DNA from: Eutypella sp. D-1
Lineage: Eukaryota; Ascomycota; Sordariomycetes; Xylariales; Diatrypaceae
Direction of reading: 5' to 3'
Assembly (NCBI GenBank): GCA_023313575.1
Contig: JAJTTP010000005.1
Span: 2,046,001 to 2,110,000, forward strand
Length of the DNA: 64,000 nt
The position numbers and the translations under genes were made by a program. How positions within the stretch are numbered: position 1 is the first letter of the stretch; each line of letters opens with the position of its first letter. The notes under the pieces are model-generated. The model was not told the origin of the DNA and did not search any database. It worked only from the letters and a program-made list of their open reading frames with translations. Positions 9,620-21,081 of the stretch are shown in pieces.

Positions 9620-11368
9620 ATGGAGTCGTTCGGTAAGCTCAAGCGTCGGACCACCGACCTCATGGGATCTCTTCCCCAAAATCTGCCATCTATGCCCAAT
9701 ATACACATGCCTCATATGCCACACATGCCACAGTTGCCGCATCTGCCCAAGAGGAAGGCAGCAGGCGGCATGAAGGGAACCTGGGAGCATATCGACGTAC
9801 CCCACCTTGGCCGATCTTCCCATACCCTCGATGTCGTTGAGGGGCGCGCCTACATCTTCGGCGGCGAAGTCGACCAGCACAAGTCCCTCGACAATGACAT
9901 GCACGTTATTACCCTTCCTGCCAACAGCGCCGGAGCCGATTATTATGCCGTGAAACCCAAGCCCTCCCCCGGCAACGAGCCTGCCACTAGCAGCGCCGCG
10001 AAGCAACAGCAACAGCGACAGAAAGACGACGACGAAGACGATGAGGACGATGACTCTGATGAAGAGGACGACTCCGAAAGCGACACCGCCTCCGAAACTT
10101 CCGGAAAGGCGGCCAAGGACAAGGGCAAGGGAAAGGCAACTGCCCAAGTCCCCTGCGCGCGAATCGGCCACGCCTCAGCCGTCATCGGGACCCGCATCTT
10201 CCTGTTCGGCGGCCGTCGCACCACCGACGCCTCCAGTACTCTCGACGAGGGCGGCCGCGTCTGGGTCTTCGAGACCAAGACGAATACCTGGACGTATCTC
10301 GACCCGCACCACTCTAGTCCCGTGCCGCCCCCGCGCAGCTACTTCGCCGCCGTGGCTACCGATAAGCCCCGTGACTTCGCCATCAGACCCCTTCGCCGCG
10401 CCGACAGCTGGAAGCAGTGGGCTGAGGGCGACTCGGCCCAGGTCGGCATCCCCCAGCGGCCCATCGCTGGCAATGTCGCCGCCACTGCCACCGACGAGGA
10501 AGACGCCGGTTTCGGCACCTTGATCATCCACGGCGGTTGCCTTGCCGGCAGCGGAGACGAGCGGACCTCCGATGTCTGGGCCTTCGACATCCACAGCACC
10601 ACCTGGAAGGAGCTCCCCGCTGCGCCGGGTCCCGCCCGGAGCGGTGCCGCTCTGGCCATCGCCAAGAGCCGCCTCTACCGCTTCGGCGGCTTCGACGGGT
10701 CTGCCGTGCTCGGCGGCCAACTCGACTCCCTGGCCCTCAGCGTCGCCGAGTTCGACGACCGCAACAGCCGGGGCGAGATCGGCGTCTTCGCCCGCGGTCC
10801 CTGGGAGACCATCGTGCCCCCGACCCCAACCCCGGCCGCCGCCCCACCACCGCCTCCCGCCCAGAGCACCGAGGCCGGAGGGGAGGAGACCGGCAAGCTG
10901 GTGCCCGTCCCCGGCGAGGACAAGCCGTGGCCGGGCAGCCGCAGCGCCGCGAGCCTGGAGCTCGTGCTCGGCAGCCAGGGGCGGGAGTACCTGATCCTTC
11001 TGCTAGGCGAGCGGCGTGCGGACGACGAAGACGAGGACGAAGATGAGAACGAAGCCGGGGAGAGCGCAAGCAGATTTTGGAACGATGTCTGGGCATTCCA
11101 GGTACCGCCGCTCGGCGGGACGGCGGCGAGCCTCACCGACGCCGTCTGGCACGCGGTGGGCCGCAAGACAGGCGAGCTGCAGTGGACGCGCCTCGAGATA
11201 GGCCCCTACGACGACGAGGACGACCTCGACGTCCAGGGCCCGGGTGCCCGCGGCTCCCTCGCCAGCGCCCCGCTCGGCGACCTCGAGGAGGGCGGCCTCG
11301 TCCTCTTCGGCGGCCGCGCCGACGGCGATAGGATTCTCGGCGACGCCTGGATCTTCCGGATGAGCTAG
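9620..11368 (+). CDS. Kelch-repeat beta-propeller protein
   Basis: A single exon of 582 residues. The ATG at 9620 was chosen; an upstream in-frame TTG at 9614 is not a likely start. Kelch signatures (hydrophobic run, FGG, then a conserved aromatic) are visible as AYIFGGE, IFLFGGRR, LIIHGGC with DVWAFD, LYRFGGF and LVLFGGRA with DAWIF near the end, so a propeller spanning about residues 55-582 is expected. The blades are interrupted by low-complexity inserts: a strongly acidic Asp/Glu/Ser stretch about 137-158, a Pro/Ala-rich stretch about 395-420 and a second acidic one about 470-485. The N-terminus has an unusual repeated MPHMPHMPQLPHLP element (about 30-43). Kelch proteins act mainly as protein-binding scaffolds; no partner can be assigned. 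No membrane segment or signal peptide is seen. Confidence 0.88.
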   Translation: MESFGKLKRRTTDLMGSLPQNLPSMPNIHMPHMPHMPQLPHLPKRKAAGGMKGTWEHIDVPHLGRSSHTLDVVEGRAYIFGGEVDQHKSLDNDMHVITLPANSAGADYYAVKPKPSPGNEPATSSAAKQQQQRQKDDDEDDEDDDSDEEDDSESDTASETSGKAAKDKGKGKATAQVPCARIGHASAVIGTRIFLFGGRRTTDASSTLDEGGRVWVFETKTNTWTYLDPHHSSPVPPPRSYFAAVATDKPRDFAIRPLRRADSWKQWAEGDSAQVGIPQRPIAGNVAATATDEEDAGFGTLIIHGGCLAGSGDERTSDVWAFDIHSTTWKELPAAPGPARSGAALAIAKSRLYRFGGFDGSAVLGGQLDSLALSVAEFDDRNSRGEIGVFARGPWETIVPPTPTPAAAPPPPPAQSTEAGGEETGKLVPVPGEDKPWPGSRSAASLELVLGSQGREYLILLLGERRADDEDEDEDENEAGESASRFWNDVWAFQVPPLGGTAASLTDAVWHAVGRKTGELQWTRLEIGPYDDEDDLDVQGPGARGSLASAPLGDLEEGGLVLFGGRADGDRILGDAWIFRMS

Positions 11369-12766
11369 GCGTGTATAGCACTTCGCCCCGTGCTAGTGTG
11401 TTGTAGCAAGTGCCATCACCACACGAGCTATTTTGAGTTGCTGTGGCTGGGGCCGGTCGCCGCGACGAGATGGATTGGAAAGTCGATATAGATGTGGCCA
11501 GAGATACGATGGGGCGGTGGGGATTATTTACGGGAAATTTGGATCACATACGTAACTGAAATGACGAACATGAACACAAACGGAGTAGGCCATGGGATGC
11601 GAGAGCAAAACAAGCGAGCGAAACAAGCAAGCAAGCAAGCACAGTTGGGAAAACAAGAAAAAAAATTATTCGAAACGCACAAGGTTCATATACTCGTGAG
11701 ATCGGCGGCTACTTAAGTATGTATGTGCTATTGGGATATATGGGTTGGGCGACGGATGGCATGGATATTAACGCACGAATACAAGGATGTTCTCGGAAAA
11801 CACAGGCAATGGAACTCGATATGTCACAAGGCTCTGAAGCTAGAACTCCTCAAAGGAACCTGCGGTCTTACGTGATTTGACCCGGTGCTTGTGATATTGC
11901 TCCATGGAGTTATCGCGAGAAGTTGTGATCGTAATACCCAACCCTATCTCCCACGCACCCTATGAGCCCACAACTCCTTATTTCCTGCCTGTAGAGAGTC
12001 CAGCAAAACTGCTCCCTCGGAAATGAATCATTGTAAAACGGATGGAAAAGAAGAAAGAAAGAAAATTATATATAAGCGAACACACAGTGAGATGAAAGAA
12101 ACATGAAGGCATGAAATTGGACAGGACGTTCCTAATAACTATTTCAGGGGGGCCGGCGTGGCTGGCTGGCGGTGCCGCCCACATTCTCTACCACGCATTT
12201 GCTGCTTACCCCTGACCTTCTCGGCAGTCGAGAGAACAAAGAGAAAACGACTGAGCCTGAAACCACCGAACCAAGCCTCTCACTCCTCAGAACCTCACCG
12301 CTCAACTCTCGTCAGGCTTTTTCTTCGCGGAGCAGGATGGGTTGTACGGTTGGTTTGGTAGACTCGCTTTTAGGGACTTCTGGTAGATAGAGGCCTCTCA
12401 GTTTGTTTGCCAGGGTTTCCTGATATTCTTTTGGAAGATGGGAGGATTGCTTGGATTTGCTCCTCTGAATAGTTAGGATCTCTACCTGGAACTGTGGGGT
12501 TTTCTTCCTCTTCGCTCATTGCTCGCCTTACCATCACACACACGTACCTTCTCGTTCGTATCGGATATGAATGTATGATATGCATTTGTGCATAGGTATC
12601 CGTCCAATACAACTCTCCTGGATTTTCGGTTTACACAACCACAGCACTCCCGCTAGGCCAAATAGTCAATACGTTGAATGGGAAACGACTTAAAAGAAGA
12701 TACTTTCGCTTGCTTATATCCGAACCTAGTGAAAAAGGAAGTCCGAGGCTTTGCCTGAATTCAACG
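11369..12766. other. Intergenic region, 1.4 kb
   Basis: No gene is recognised. A short AAGCAAGCAAGC repeat occurs near 11627-11640. The end is the presumed promoter/5' UTR of the membrane-protein gene. Confidence 0.45.
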
Positions 12767-14152
12767 ATGCACAGCTCTTCCACGACGAGTGAGTTTGGCG
12801 CCGATGCGCCAGCTCTCCTACGTCTCGACGCCGACTCGCCGGAGCCGAACACCGCTACCCCGTGCGAATCGTCCCTACTTGTCCTCACATCCGCACATTC
12901 GCCGACACAAATGCCGAGCCCTTCTTCATCTCCCGCTACACGGATCCCCAGCACCTCGATAAGCGATGGCCCGGCCCCAGGAACCGTACAGACGCTGCCG
13001 CTCCTCGCCTACACGACCATAGCTGCCATCACAGTCGGCGCGACCGCTGGGATATGCTTCATCGCGCTCCTGCTGTGGTTCTGGCTACGGCGTCTGCAGG
13101 CGCGACACGAGGCCGCTGCCCGTGACCGCGCCGCCCGCGAGAAGTTGTTGGCCGTGAATGGCGGGGTACGCCGAGGTAAGAGTCGAGGTACCAAGCGGAA
13201 GGTGAGATGGGATGATGATGTCGAAAGTGGCGATGATTCGGGCCGTGGGAGGAACGGCCGCTCCGTCGATGCGGTGAGACGGCGTCGGAGACGTCGTGAA
13301 CGTGGTATTGGAGGCGCAGGGGTCGCTGATGGCGGCGGCACTGTCAACGAACGGAGGTTAGAAAGCAACCGTAGGGACTCCACGAAGGAAAAAGGTGCCG
13401 TTGTCAACAGTGACCGCTCCCGTGAAGACGGAAGCGTCAAAAGCGTCTATCCTACCCGTCACGTCTCCGGTAACCGATGGCAACGACGAGATTTCGCAGC
13501 GGCATCGGCTAGGGAGCGCCGCGCACGTCGCCGAGGAGGAAAGGAGCAGCGAGGTACCCTAGCTACTGGCACCAAGCAGCACCGCAGCTCGGCCTCCGGA
13601 GGCACCGAGAAAAACGATAACATGCACCCCCGTTATGCGCCGGCTACGGTCCTATTTTCAGACAAGTGGAACCGAAACAGGTGGCAGCACACGGCGAAGA
13701 ATACGAGAATGAAGGAAGAAAAGCAGAAGAGTGAGAAGAAGGCGCAGGTGCTTTCGTCGAACCCATACGACTTCAACGACGGCGTTGACAAGCACGGCCA
13801 ACCAGGGGGGGCCGACTTCGGAGACAGGCGGGAAGACAGTACCCCGGAGCTGGGGCCCGACGACAGCGCTAGCCTGCATGGCTATCGCATGAAGATGCGT
13901 GCTGAAGCCGAAGCGGAGGCAGGAGCTGACGACGACGACGACGATACCAGGGATAGTGGTTCCGATGTGCAGGAGGAGAGGCCAGACGGCTATATCCCGT
14001 ACGAAGCTGAGCTGTGGACCAAAAGACGGATCCGAAAACTCAAGGAGTTCATCGATTGGGCCGAGGGAGGGAATGAGGGTCGCGCCGAGACGCGTCGGCG
14101 GGAGGAGAGTCTCGAGAGGCAGCAAGATGAGATTGATGAGAGAGCTTGGTGA
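12767..14152 (+). CDS. Single-pass membrane protein, Ser/Thr-rich ectodomain and basic cytoplasmic tail
   Basis: An intronless frame of 461 residues from the first ATG; the open frame extends back to a TTG at 12674. Residues 1-78 are rich in Ser, Thr and Pro, as in O-glycosylated fungal surface stalks. A strong hydrophobic segment at about 79-107 (TIAAITVGATAGICFIALLL then WFWLRR) is followed by charged RLQARHEAAARDR, consistent with one transmembrane helix and a cytoplasmic C-terminus. The tail is low-complexity, very Arg/Lys/Glu-rich, with an acidic patch near DDDDDDTRD and a closing block YEAELWTKRRIRKLKEF that could be a helix. No cleaved signal peptide is obvious before the membrane segment. 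The layout recalls fungal Mid2/Wsc-like or Axl2-like sensors but without a cysteine domain, so no function is assigned. Confidence 0.72.
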   Translation: MHSSSTTSEFGADAPALLRLDADSPEPNTATPCESSLLVLTSAHSPTQMPSPSSSPATRIPSTSISDGPAPGTVQTLPLLAYTTIAAITVGATAGICFIALLLWFWLRRLQARHEAAARDRAAREKLLAVNGGVRRGKSRGTKRKVRWDDDVESGDDSGRGRNGRSVDAVRRRRRRRERGIGGAGVADGGGTVNERRLESNRRDSTKEKGAVVNSDRSREDGSVKSVYPTRHVSGNRWQRRDFAAASARERRARRRGGKEQRGTLATGTKQHRSSASGGTEKNDNMHPRYAPATVLFSDKWNRNRWQHTAKNTRMKEEKQKSEKKAQVLSSNPYDFNDGVDKHGQPGGADFGDRREDSTPELGPDDSASLHGYRMKMRAEAEAEAGADDDDDDTRDSGSDVQEERPDGYIPYEAELWTKRRIRKLKEFIDWAEGGNEGRAETRRREESLERQQDEIDERAW

Positions 14153-15419
14153 GTTACGATCGTTATGATAATGGCCCACCTCCCGCCCCCCGCCTCCCGT
14201 CCCCAGACACTCTCATTTCTCTTCGTTCTGGCTTTCGTGTTTTCTTTTCTTTTTCCCCATTAAGAAGGGCCTTGGCCAATACTATCCAGTTTTTTGAAGT
14301 ATGGGCAGCATACCGATTTAGAGAACCCCACTAACACCAGTGCCCCGGTACTAGGCATATTTTTGAGGGTATAGACAAGGCCAGGGATCGTGTCGGAGCC
14401 TATGTGTGAACGTGTACTCGCTGAATGAAGCCGGGTCGGAGATGTATATAATTCTTGAAGCTCACTGAGGACTCTTATATCCCTCGAGATTCTAGCCAGA
14501 AATCCGTCGTGGCCACATAGTTTAGCTGTTCTCAAATCCCAATAATTTACAGTCTGCTTAACTACCTGTAGTGGCCGCGGTACGGATCTCAAGGAAACGA
14601 GTATATTAGTTTGTTCATCCCGGTCGTAGCTCCTGAGACTATTCGGCCGACCCTAAGCATCAATCCCACAATTAATCAAGATTTCACTAATTATCAATCG
14701 ACCCCACAGTAAATAGGGGTGATTCAGGGGTAATTAACCTGGCGATGACTAAACCAACTAGCCTGTGCATAACTTGCACACTGTTAATACCATATGTATT
14801 TCTTACTATGATCATTAGCTATTGTAGGGATACTATCTGGTATTCGCCTGGTAGGCTATCTCCCTTCCATTAGTAATGAGCTAATACGGTCTAGGGGCTT
14901 ACAATCGGTGCGGCAGGAAAGATGTCACATAGACAGGTTGGCGACTGGAATCCTAGGTAAGCCAATTCTTACAAGATGCTTGACATCATTCGCACACGAG
15001 TCGAAGCGACATCTTAGTCAATCGTTCCCTGCATGGAAGATAGAACCCCGCCAATGTGTGGCGAACTGGGCATTAGAATAGTGTAAACTAAATCAGTACA
15101 GACTTGTCATTGCGCCCGTGATGCAACTATAATTCGTTTTCCTAAGGAAAGGATACACGTGTATATACGCATAAAAGGTATGTGAGAAGAACAACTTAAG
15201 TCAAAGTGAACATGCTATGATCCTGTTTGTTTACCTCATCGTCCGTTGGACGAGAATGCCTCGTTATTAAAGTCTCGTGAAGTCGTAAATTCATAATATC
15301 ATATACATCGTCAGATACACGCTTCTCCCTCAACTGAGGCATGGATTGTAAAGAGAGGCGTTTATGTGCATAGATGGGTGTATCGGGTGAAGTGAAGGGC
15401 GGAGATTGCCTCTGACACC
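14153..15419. other. Intergenic region between convergent genes
   Basis: No gene is recognised between the plus-strand membrane-protein gene and the minus-strand ULD gene. Both 3' ends face into this interval. Confidence 0.5.
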
Positions 15420-17543
15420 TCACGGCATCTCCGGCCGTTTACGGGACTTGACACGTGTACGCGATGCGAATCTGACATCCCGGTGGTGAGCGGGGAAGAA
15501 GGGTGGCGGAGGTGGCGGGAACGGCGGTGCGGTGGCGACGCCGCCCCCAGGATGATTTACTCCGCGGCCGAGGAAGGTACCTCTGCCTCCCATGGGCACG
15601 ACAACGCCTGTACCCCGACCACGCCCTCTCCCTGGACCAGGACCAGGCCCAGGCCCAGGTCCAGTAAGCGGGAGGTGTTGAGGTTGGGGCATTAGAGGAG
15701 GTTGTGGTGGCGGCGGCGGCGGTTGCTGCTGAGGGGGGGGATTTTGCGGTGTCATTGGCCACATGTGTTGGGTAACGAACACTAGGTATTTTCCAGTTTA
15801 GTACGCATTCGACGGACGAGGATATTCAAGAATCGAGGATAGGTTGGTGAAAACAACGTGGTTTGTTCTTCTAGCGGACCGCCAGAATCCCATCGCAGAG
15901 GTAAGATGGGGGTTTCTAGAAAGTGTTGAGATAGAGTACGGGGATTGAGAAACGCCACAGGGGGTCGGCTTACTCCCAGGTTCGACCATGTCTTCCCAGA
16001 CGTCCGGCAGGATAATGAATTGTGTACTCTGGCTAGTGTTGCCGCCGGTCGCTGGCCCTGAAGCAGCAGGCGCTGCTGCCCCTAGCGTTCCGGGAGATGG
16101 TATGGTCGATGACGATAGGGAGGAAGAGGGGGACTCTGCACCTGCTACGAAAGACGTCGTATGAGCTGCGGGGCTCCCAACCGTCGGCGAAGGTATTCCG
16201 AGGAAAGTCGTACTGGGCATGTTGCATGCGATACCTGGTGTAGAGAAGCTAGATGAAACGAGGTCGAAGTGTCCGGCGTGTACGTGGTGGGCGAGCACGT
16301 CGTATAAAAAGGCCGAATCGATGAGACTCTTCATACCCTATATCTTCGATTAGCAAACCGTAAACATTGTATTATAGAGCACCAAAGCACCGATCTTAAG
16401 AGAGAATACCTGATCCTCTCCCGACCCTCTGACTTAATTCCTTGCTACTGTAGATGAGGCGGCATGTCGAAGATGGCATCTTCAGGCACGCACAGTAAGT
16501 CCTCCGAATTTGAAGTGCATGTTCCATTTTTGGATGGTGAGGGTGGAGGGTCAATGGGCACAGAACAAAATGGTGAAACACTATGACCTTACATCCCACG
16601 TCTTTGCCTTATCCCAGGGAAAGAGGAAGTTTCTACCAACTGCATCCTTGAACCTGATCGGTAGTTTCTTTGGGGGGCGGTCAGCCGATGTTTCCCATCC
16701 CGGGTCACCAGCTTGGGGCGGTTGGTAGGGCGCCGACTGCGTTGGTGGTAGCGGCAATTGTGACACAGTAGGGCTGTGGTGAGGGTTGCTTGGCTTGGGG
16801 TACGACGACGAGGGGGGATCGCAGTCGAGGCCAATGTCACGGCCCTTACCTTTGTCCTGTTGAATGATACTGTCCGCATAGATGCTGCTACTGCTAATAC
16901 TGCTGTTGCTGCTGTCGTCGCTGATAATGGAGACCTCAGCAGGCTCTGGATCGACAGCTGACGTCGTCATGTCTTGCGTCTGTTCCCCCACAGGCACCAC
17001 GACGTCTGGAGGCGGCGTCGAGGTCTCAGTCCCCGCGGCGGCTTTCCCTTTTCCGCTGCCACAGCCGCTGCTGTGGCTTGTACCGGGAATAGCACAGGCA
17101 AGGACTGCGACAGAGGCGGAGGAGGTGCTAGAGATAGGCTCATCATGCAGCGGCCCGCCGCCGGGCGTATTTGGTTCCGCTACTGATGCGACTGCTGCGC
17201 CGCAGGTCTCATATTCGACAGACCCCGGGTGGATCGATAAGGTTTCTACGCCCTCATGGTCATGAACTAGATCCTGGCCCGCTTCTGCTTTCCCAATCCC
17301 GACGGTCGCATTTCCGTCAATTCTATTGCTGTTTCCGTAGCGCCCATCGTTGATGCTGTCACTATTATCAATGAGAATGTGACCCTCACCGGTTTCGTGT
17401 TGGGCAGAACAGGAAGGATTCCAAGTAAGCGGCCGGGGGAGGTGGGGACTGGAGTCACGGCTGCTCTTGTCGTTCTCGTCTTCAGCTACAGGCGACGATC
17501 CCAAGCCCTCCTCTTCCAGCGCGGCGGCGCCGGAATCCGCCAT
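15420..17543 (-). CDS. Fungal ubiquitin-like-domain (ULD) protein with split domain
   Basis: Three exons on the minus strand, 17543-16593, 16337-15974 and 15781-15420, give 558 residues. Introns are 255 nt (phase 0, GTAAGG/TAG) and 192 nt (phase 1, GTAAGC, branch TACTAAAC, TAG). Residues 1-285 are a low-complexity Ser/Gly/Pro/Asp-rich region. A fungal ubiquitin-like domain of the kind found in many Pezizomycotina proteins begins at IRFKDAVGRNFLFPWDKAKTW (about 294-316), continues with GMKSLIDSAF (318-327) and AGHFDLV, and resumes at FIILPDVWEDMVEPG (424-438) and QHMWPM. Between these halves lies a Ser/Ala/Pro/Thr insert of about 75 residues, longer than the loop usually seen. The tail is a polyproline/glutamine stretch and a Gly-Pro/Arg-Gly run. 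The exons were joined because the domain is only complete across them. Cellular role unknown. Confidence 0.82.
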
Positions 17544-19341
17544 CCGATTTGCCGACTTTCCTATTATGTCGTAGTAATAATCGCAATGCCTGGGTAATAA
17601 CAGAAGGGCGCTGGCTACAGGTAGAGATGCGTGTCTAGGTATGTAATAAGTCACGCTGACTGATAATCGCTCGATATCCTAGGGCAGTATCCGTGAGCGA
17701 CGTACAGTATGGGGCAGATAATGGGGGAGGTGTGGAGAAGGTATCGGTGGAAGCAATGCTAGAAACAGTGCTAATGGTAAAATAGAGGCCTCCCTGCCTT
17801 GCCTAGATTATTAGGTACCAAATAAGACAACGAGGCACTCGTAAGCGTTATAGTGTGTACCTTGGCAGAACATATCTAGCCCGCTTCAGCTCAGCGAACG
17901 AGGAGACGTAACATGAGACGGGGGAGTATATGCACCGCTGCGCTTGTACGTCAGTGGACCGTCACGTCGGAGTCAAATATAGCAGTAAGGAGAACGTTAT
18001 ACTTCCGGAATGGGATAAATGAAAGTGATTTCGATGAGCCAACTTCGGGAGAATGCAGGGGTGGAGGGGCAGGCATGCCCTTGGGGTGCCTGGGGTGGAC
18101 TTTGCTGAGCGACGAAACGACAATGTAGCGGGGTTCGTGGTGTTGCATCGAGGTCGACTTATTCCTTCCCTGTCATTTTTCCTTCTTGGACGTGGTACAG
18201 GGGGGAGGGGGTTGGGGGTGATAGGAAGGGGTAGGATAGGATGTGTTTGTGCAGCAGAACCGATGATTGGGTAACGTCGGGATCATTCGATGGCACCCTT
18301 CGCTCCGCCCTTTTACAGCGCAAGAGAGCGTCAAACAAGCGCCATTAGGCGGACCTGGGCATAACACACATATAAACGTGTGTGGTATCGCCTGGTACGG
18401 CGCCGTGGCCCTCTCGGACGCTGTGGATGGTGGGGGAGGCGAAGTTATGCAGGGTGTGTCGCACCGAGAGTGCGGCCCCCATGCTCTCGTCCTAGGTTGT
18501 GGCGCACTTAGTATCGGTATACATCGCAATCGTACAAGTACGTAGCGCCAGTATGGGCCCACGTCTGGCTCTGCCGCCGCTACTTTTGTCGTGATAAACA
18601 CGGGCTCAATCGAGGGCGGAAAAGCGCCCTAGATACTACCATGCAGGGTCGATCACCGAGCATCAGCCCGGCATATGTAAGAGGATTCGTTTCTAATTCT
18701 AGAAAGGGACGGGGTATGCCGCGATCCTCGATTTTCTATCCTCGCTCGGTAGATTCAAGCGAAAGGATTATCGTCTGCCGAGCGGGAGCGGATCTAGACG
18801 TCTTGCCAAGGTTGACCGTCCTGGGCTCACTCGTGATACGCTTTTTGTCATTGTCTGGCCCTGGGGACTGTCTATGGGCTCTCTTGCTAGAGGGTACCTA
18901 GTCGGCCCGTATGTGATAGAAGTTTGGCTACCAGTCTTTCTAAAATAATGTTTTTACGATATGGGAAGATGCATTTCTGTTGGGTATCGAACAAATTAAA
19001 TTTTAACAGACAGGTATACCGCGTACATATGTGTATGATTCCAAGTTCGTAGGCTTCGTTCCATCGTGAAGATATTACCGGCCAGTTGTACCCTTAGATA
19101 CTTTCCGTCGTAACTTTGTGTCATCTCTGTACAAACTCGACAGGTGATAGTGTATATCCAAGTAAATACATCTAAATGTTACAAACTAATACATGGGAAG
19201 GAAAGGAGAAAGCGGCACCCTCTATAGTGAGAGACAGCGAGAAACTTTTGGCTCTCAAAAAGGCGAGGAGGACTGGAAGAAACAGGGGGAAAAGACCTTG
19301 CGGCCCGAAAATAGAATATGAATGAGCAAAGTATAGAGCGC
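17544..19341. other. Intergenic region, 1.8 kb
   Basis: No gene is recognised. Promoter of the ULD gene (minus strand) is expected just above 17543, and the 3' flank of the C2H2 gene below 19341. Open frames in between lack motifs. Confidence 0.45.
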
Positions 19342-21081
19342 TCATTCTTCAAAGTCCTCGCCTTCGGCGTCCTCGTCGTCTTCTGCAAGGGGCACTCCTT
19401 TCCTAGGGTGGCCGGTGGGTCTCAAGGGGTTGTGGAGCTCCCACCCACCCTGGCCGCCGCTCCTGATAATGGCAACGTCAGGGCGCGCCGCCCACTCTAC
19501 AAGTGAGCTATCGCTTTCTCCACCGAAAACGATGGGCGATTCCAGGCCAAGACCAGCTTTGTCGAGGTGCTTCGCGACGTGCTCCATGCGCTCGTCCCAG
19601 GCGTTCGGGCCCTCAAACTCGGCTGGGCAGCCCATAGCCGGGCAGTCCATGCGAGTTGGGAGATGGCATCGGATGCGGTGTGCCTGCTCCTGGTATGAGC
19701 GGACGCTTTCCTCCCACTCGGGCACCGACTTCTTTTGCTTGACCTGTTTTTTGACATTCGGGGGCACATGCATACGGCGGAGGTGCTGGGTATACAAGTC
19801 TTTGCGGTTAAAAATGGCGCCGTTTGGCAAGGTCGGAGTGCACACTCCGTCGCCGTAAGATGTGCCTTGGCAGGAGGAAGCTGACTTATTTGACGGCTGG
19901 GAGGCATTGGAGACCTTAGCGCACTGATCCTGTTGGCAAAGCCAGTAGTTCAGGAGGAGGTGCTGCGAGGCGCAATGCCGCTTCCACTCATTCTTGCTGG
20001 CAAACGTAGACTTGCAGCCGGCAAAGTGGAAAACGCAGATGAACGGGCGGGTGTGCTGCGTTTTTATGTGCTTCTGCAGGCCGTTCTCATCCTTGAAGCT
20101 GATATCGGGGCAGTCCGTGCAGGGGAAGCTCCTCTTGGAACCCTTTAAAGTGGCCTTGGCCATCGTGATGCTGCCGGCGTTCTCATTCAACTCCGTCTTC
20201 ATGCGCTTCGCGTGCGTTATGACGTGCGAGCTATTTGGGCGCTTCTGGACCTTGCTGCCTCGGTTTCCATGTGGACTGGTGCGCTTCTGCTTCCTGTCCG
20301 GCGGGTAATCGTCTTGGTCTTCGACCTTGATAGGGGGGTCCACTTCGTCCTCCAACGAGATATCTTCCTCCGCATCGATTGGCCGATAGACTGGGCTAAG
20401 CCCTGGGACACAAATTTCCTCCTTGACAGGGCTAAGCGTTTCTGGGCTCATATACCGGGGTAGTTGATTGAGTTCCGAGTTCCATTGCTCCTCATGAGAG
20501 CTGCTATCGTCACTCGACATACTGAGATCTCTTACCAGCAGACCTGGTCGTGCGGGGGTGTCTTCGTAGAAGCTGTTTTGGTATGGGTTCACTTCAAGCA
20601 GCTTCACACAGCCCTCGACGGCTAGTCCGGTGTGCTGGTAAAGCTGACTGTGCGGGCTCCAGTTGTCGTAATAGCCGGACATAGTCGACCATGACGAGTC
20701 CGTGGGCGTAGGAGGCGAGTGAAGGGTATAGTAATCCTCCATGGGTGGACTGAGAGCGCTGCTACAAGTTGAAGAAGGATGTGTGTATGAGGGCGACTCC
20801 TGCCGATGAGGTAAGGCGGAAGGAATGGGAGCTACTCCATTTGGTGCCGCAGTCAAGGTGCCTGGGACCTTAGCGTCGGCTTGCTGATGCACCATGTACG
20901 CAGGATTACAGTCGTCGGCAAGAAAACGCTGCATCTGCGGAGGGTTCCCCATGTGTGTAGGTGACATAGGCGTCTTGAGATCAGGTTCGATTAGCCCATT
21001 GCCTGTGGAGTCCAAGTTTGTGCCGACCATGTAAGTATGGAACGGCATCGCATCTGGGTAGGCGGAGTGTTGGTAATCCAT
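19342..21081 (-). CDS. C2H2 zinc-finger transcription regulator
   Basis: An uninterrupted minus-strand frame of 579 residues from an ATG at 21081. The N-terminal half is Ser/Pro/Tyr-rich and probably an activation region, with an acidic stretch about 236-258. A basic patch RKQKRTSP and RGSKVQKRP (263-282) may serve in nuclear import. Finger 1 is Cys321-x2-Cys324 with His338 and His343; finger 2 is Cys349-x6-Cys356 with His369 and His374 (ICVFHFAGC, KNEWKRHCASQH). Further degenerate Cys/His units follow: LCQQDQC with FNRKDLYTQHLRRMH, and MDCPAMGC with DERMEHVAKHL. The C-terminus ends in an acidic block. This finger arrangement (two clear fingers plus diverged ones, the second with KNEWKRH) is common in uncharacterised Pezizomycotina regulators. 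It shares the layout of the gene at 31155-33947, but is intronless. Confidence 0.88.
   Translation of the reverse strand: MDYQHSAYPDAMPFHTYMVGTNLDSTGNGLIEPDLKTPMSPTHMGNPPQMQRFLADDCNPAYMVHQQADAKVPGTLTAAPNGVAPIPSALPHRQESPSYTHPSSTCSSALSPPMEDYYTLHSPPTPTDSSWSTMSGYYDNWSPHSQLYQHTGLAVEGCVKLLEVNPYQNSFYEDTPARPGLLVRDLSMSSDDSSSHEEQWNSELNQLPRYMSPETLSPVKEEICVPGLSPVYRPIDAEEDISLEDEVDPPIKVEDQDDYPPDRKQKRTSPHGNRGSKVQKRPNSSHVITHAKRMKTELNENAGSITMAKATLKGSKRSFPCTDCPDISFKDENGLQKHIKTQHTRPFICVFHFAGCKSTFASKNEWKRHCASQHLLLNYWLCQQDQCAKVSNASQPSNKSASSCQGTSYGDGVCTPTLPNGAIFNRKDLYTQHLRRMHVPPNVKKQVKQKKSVPEWEESVRSYQEQAHRIRCHLPTRMDCPAMGCPAEFEGPNAWDERMEHVAKHLDKAGLGLESPIVFGGESDSSLVEWAARPDVAIIRSGGQGGWELHNPLRPTGHPRKGVPLAEDDEDAEGEDFEE

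Noticed and set aside
10175..11368. Several long frames on both strands over the kelch gene
   Set aside because: All overlap the kelch coding sequence and read as Arg/Pro/Ser-rich shadows.
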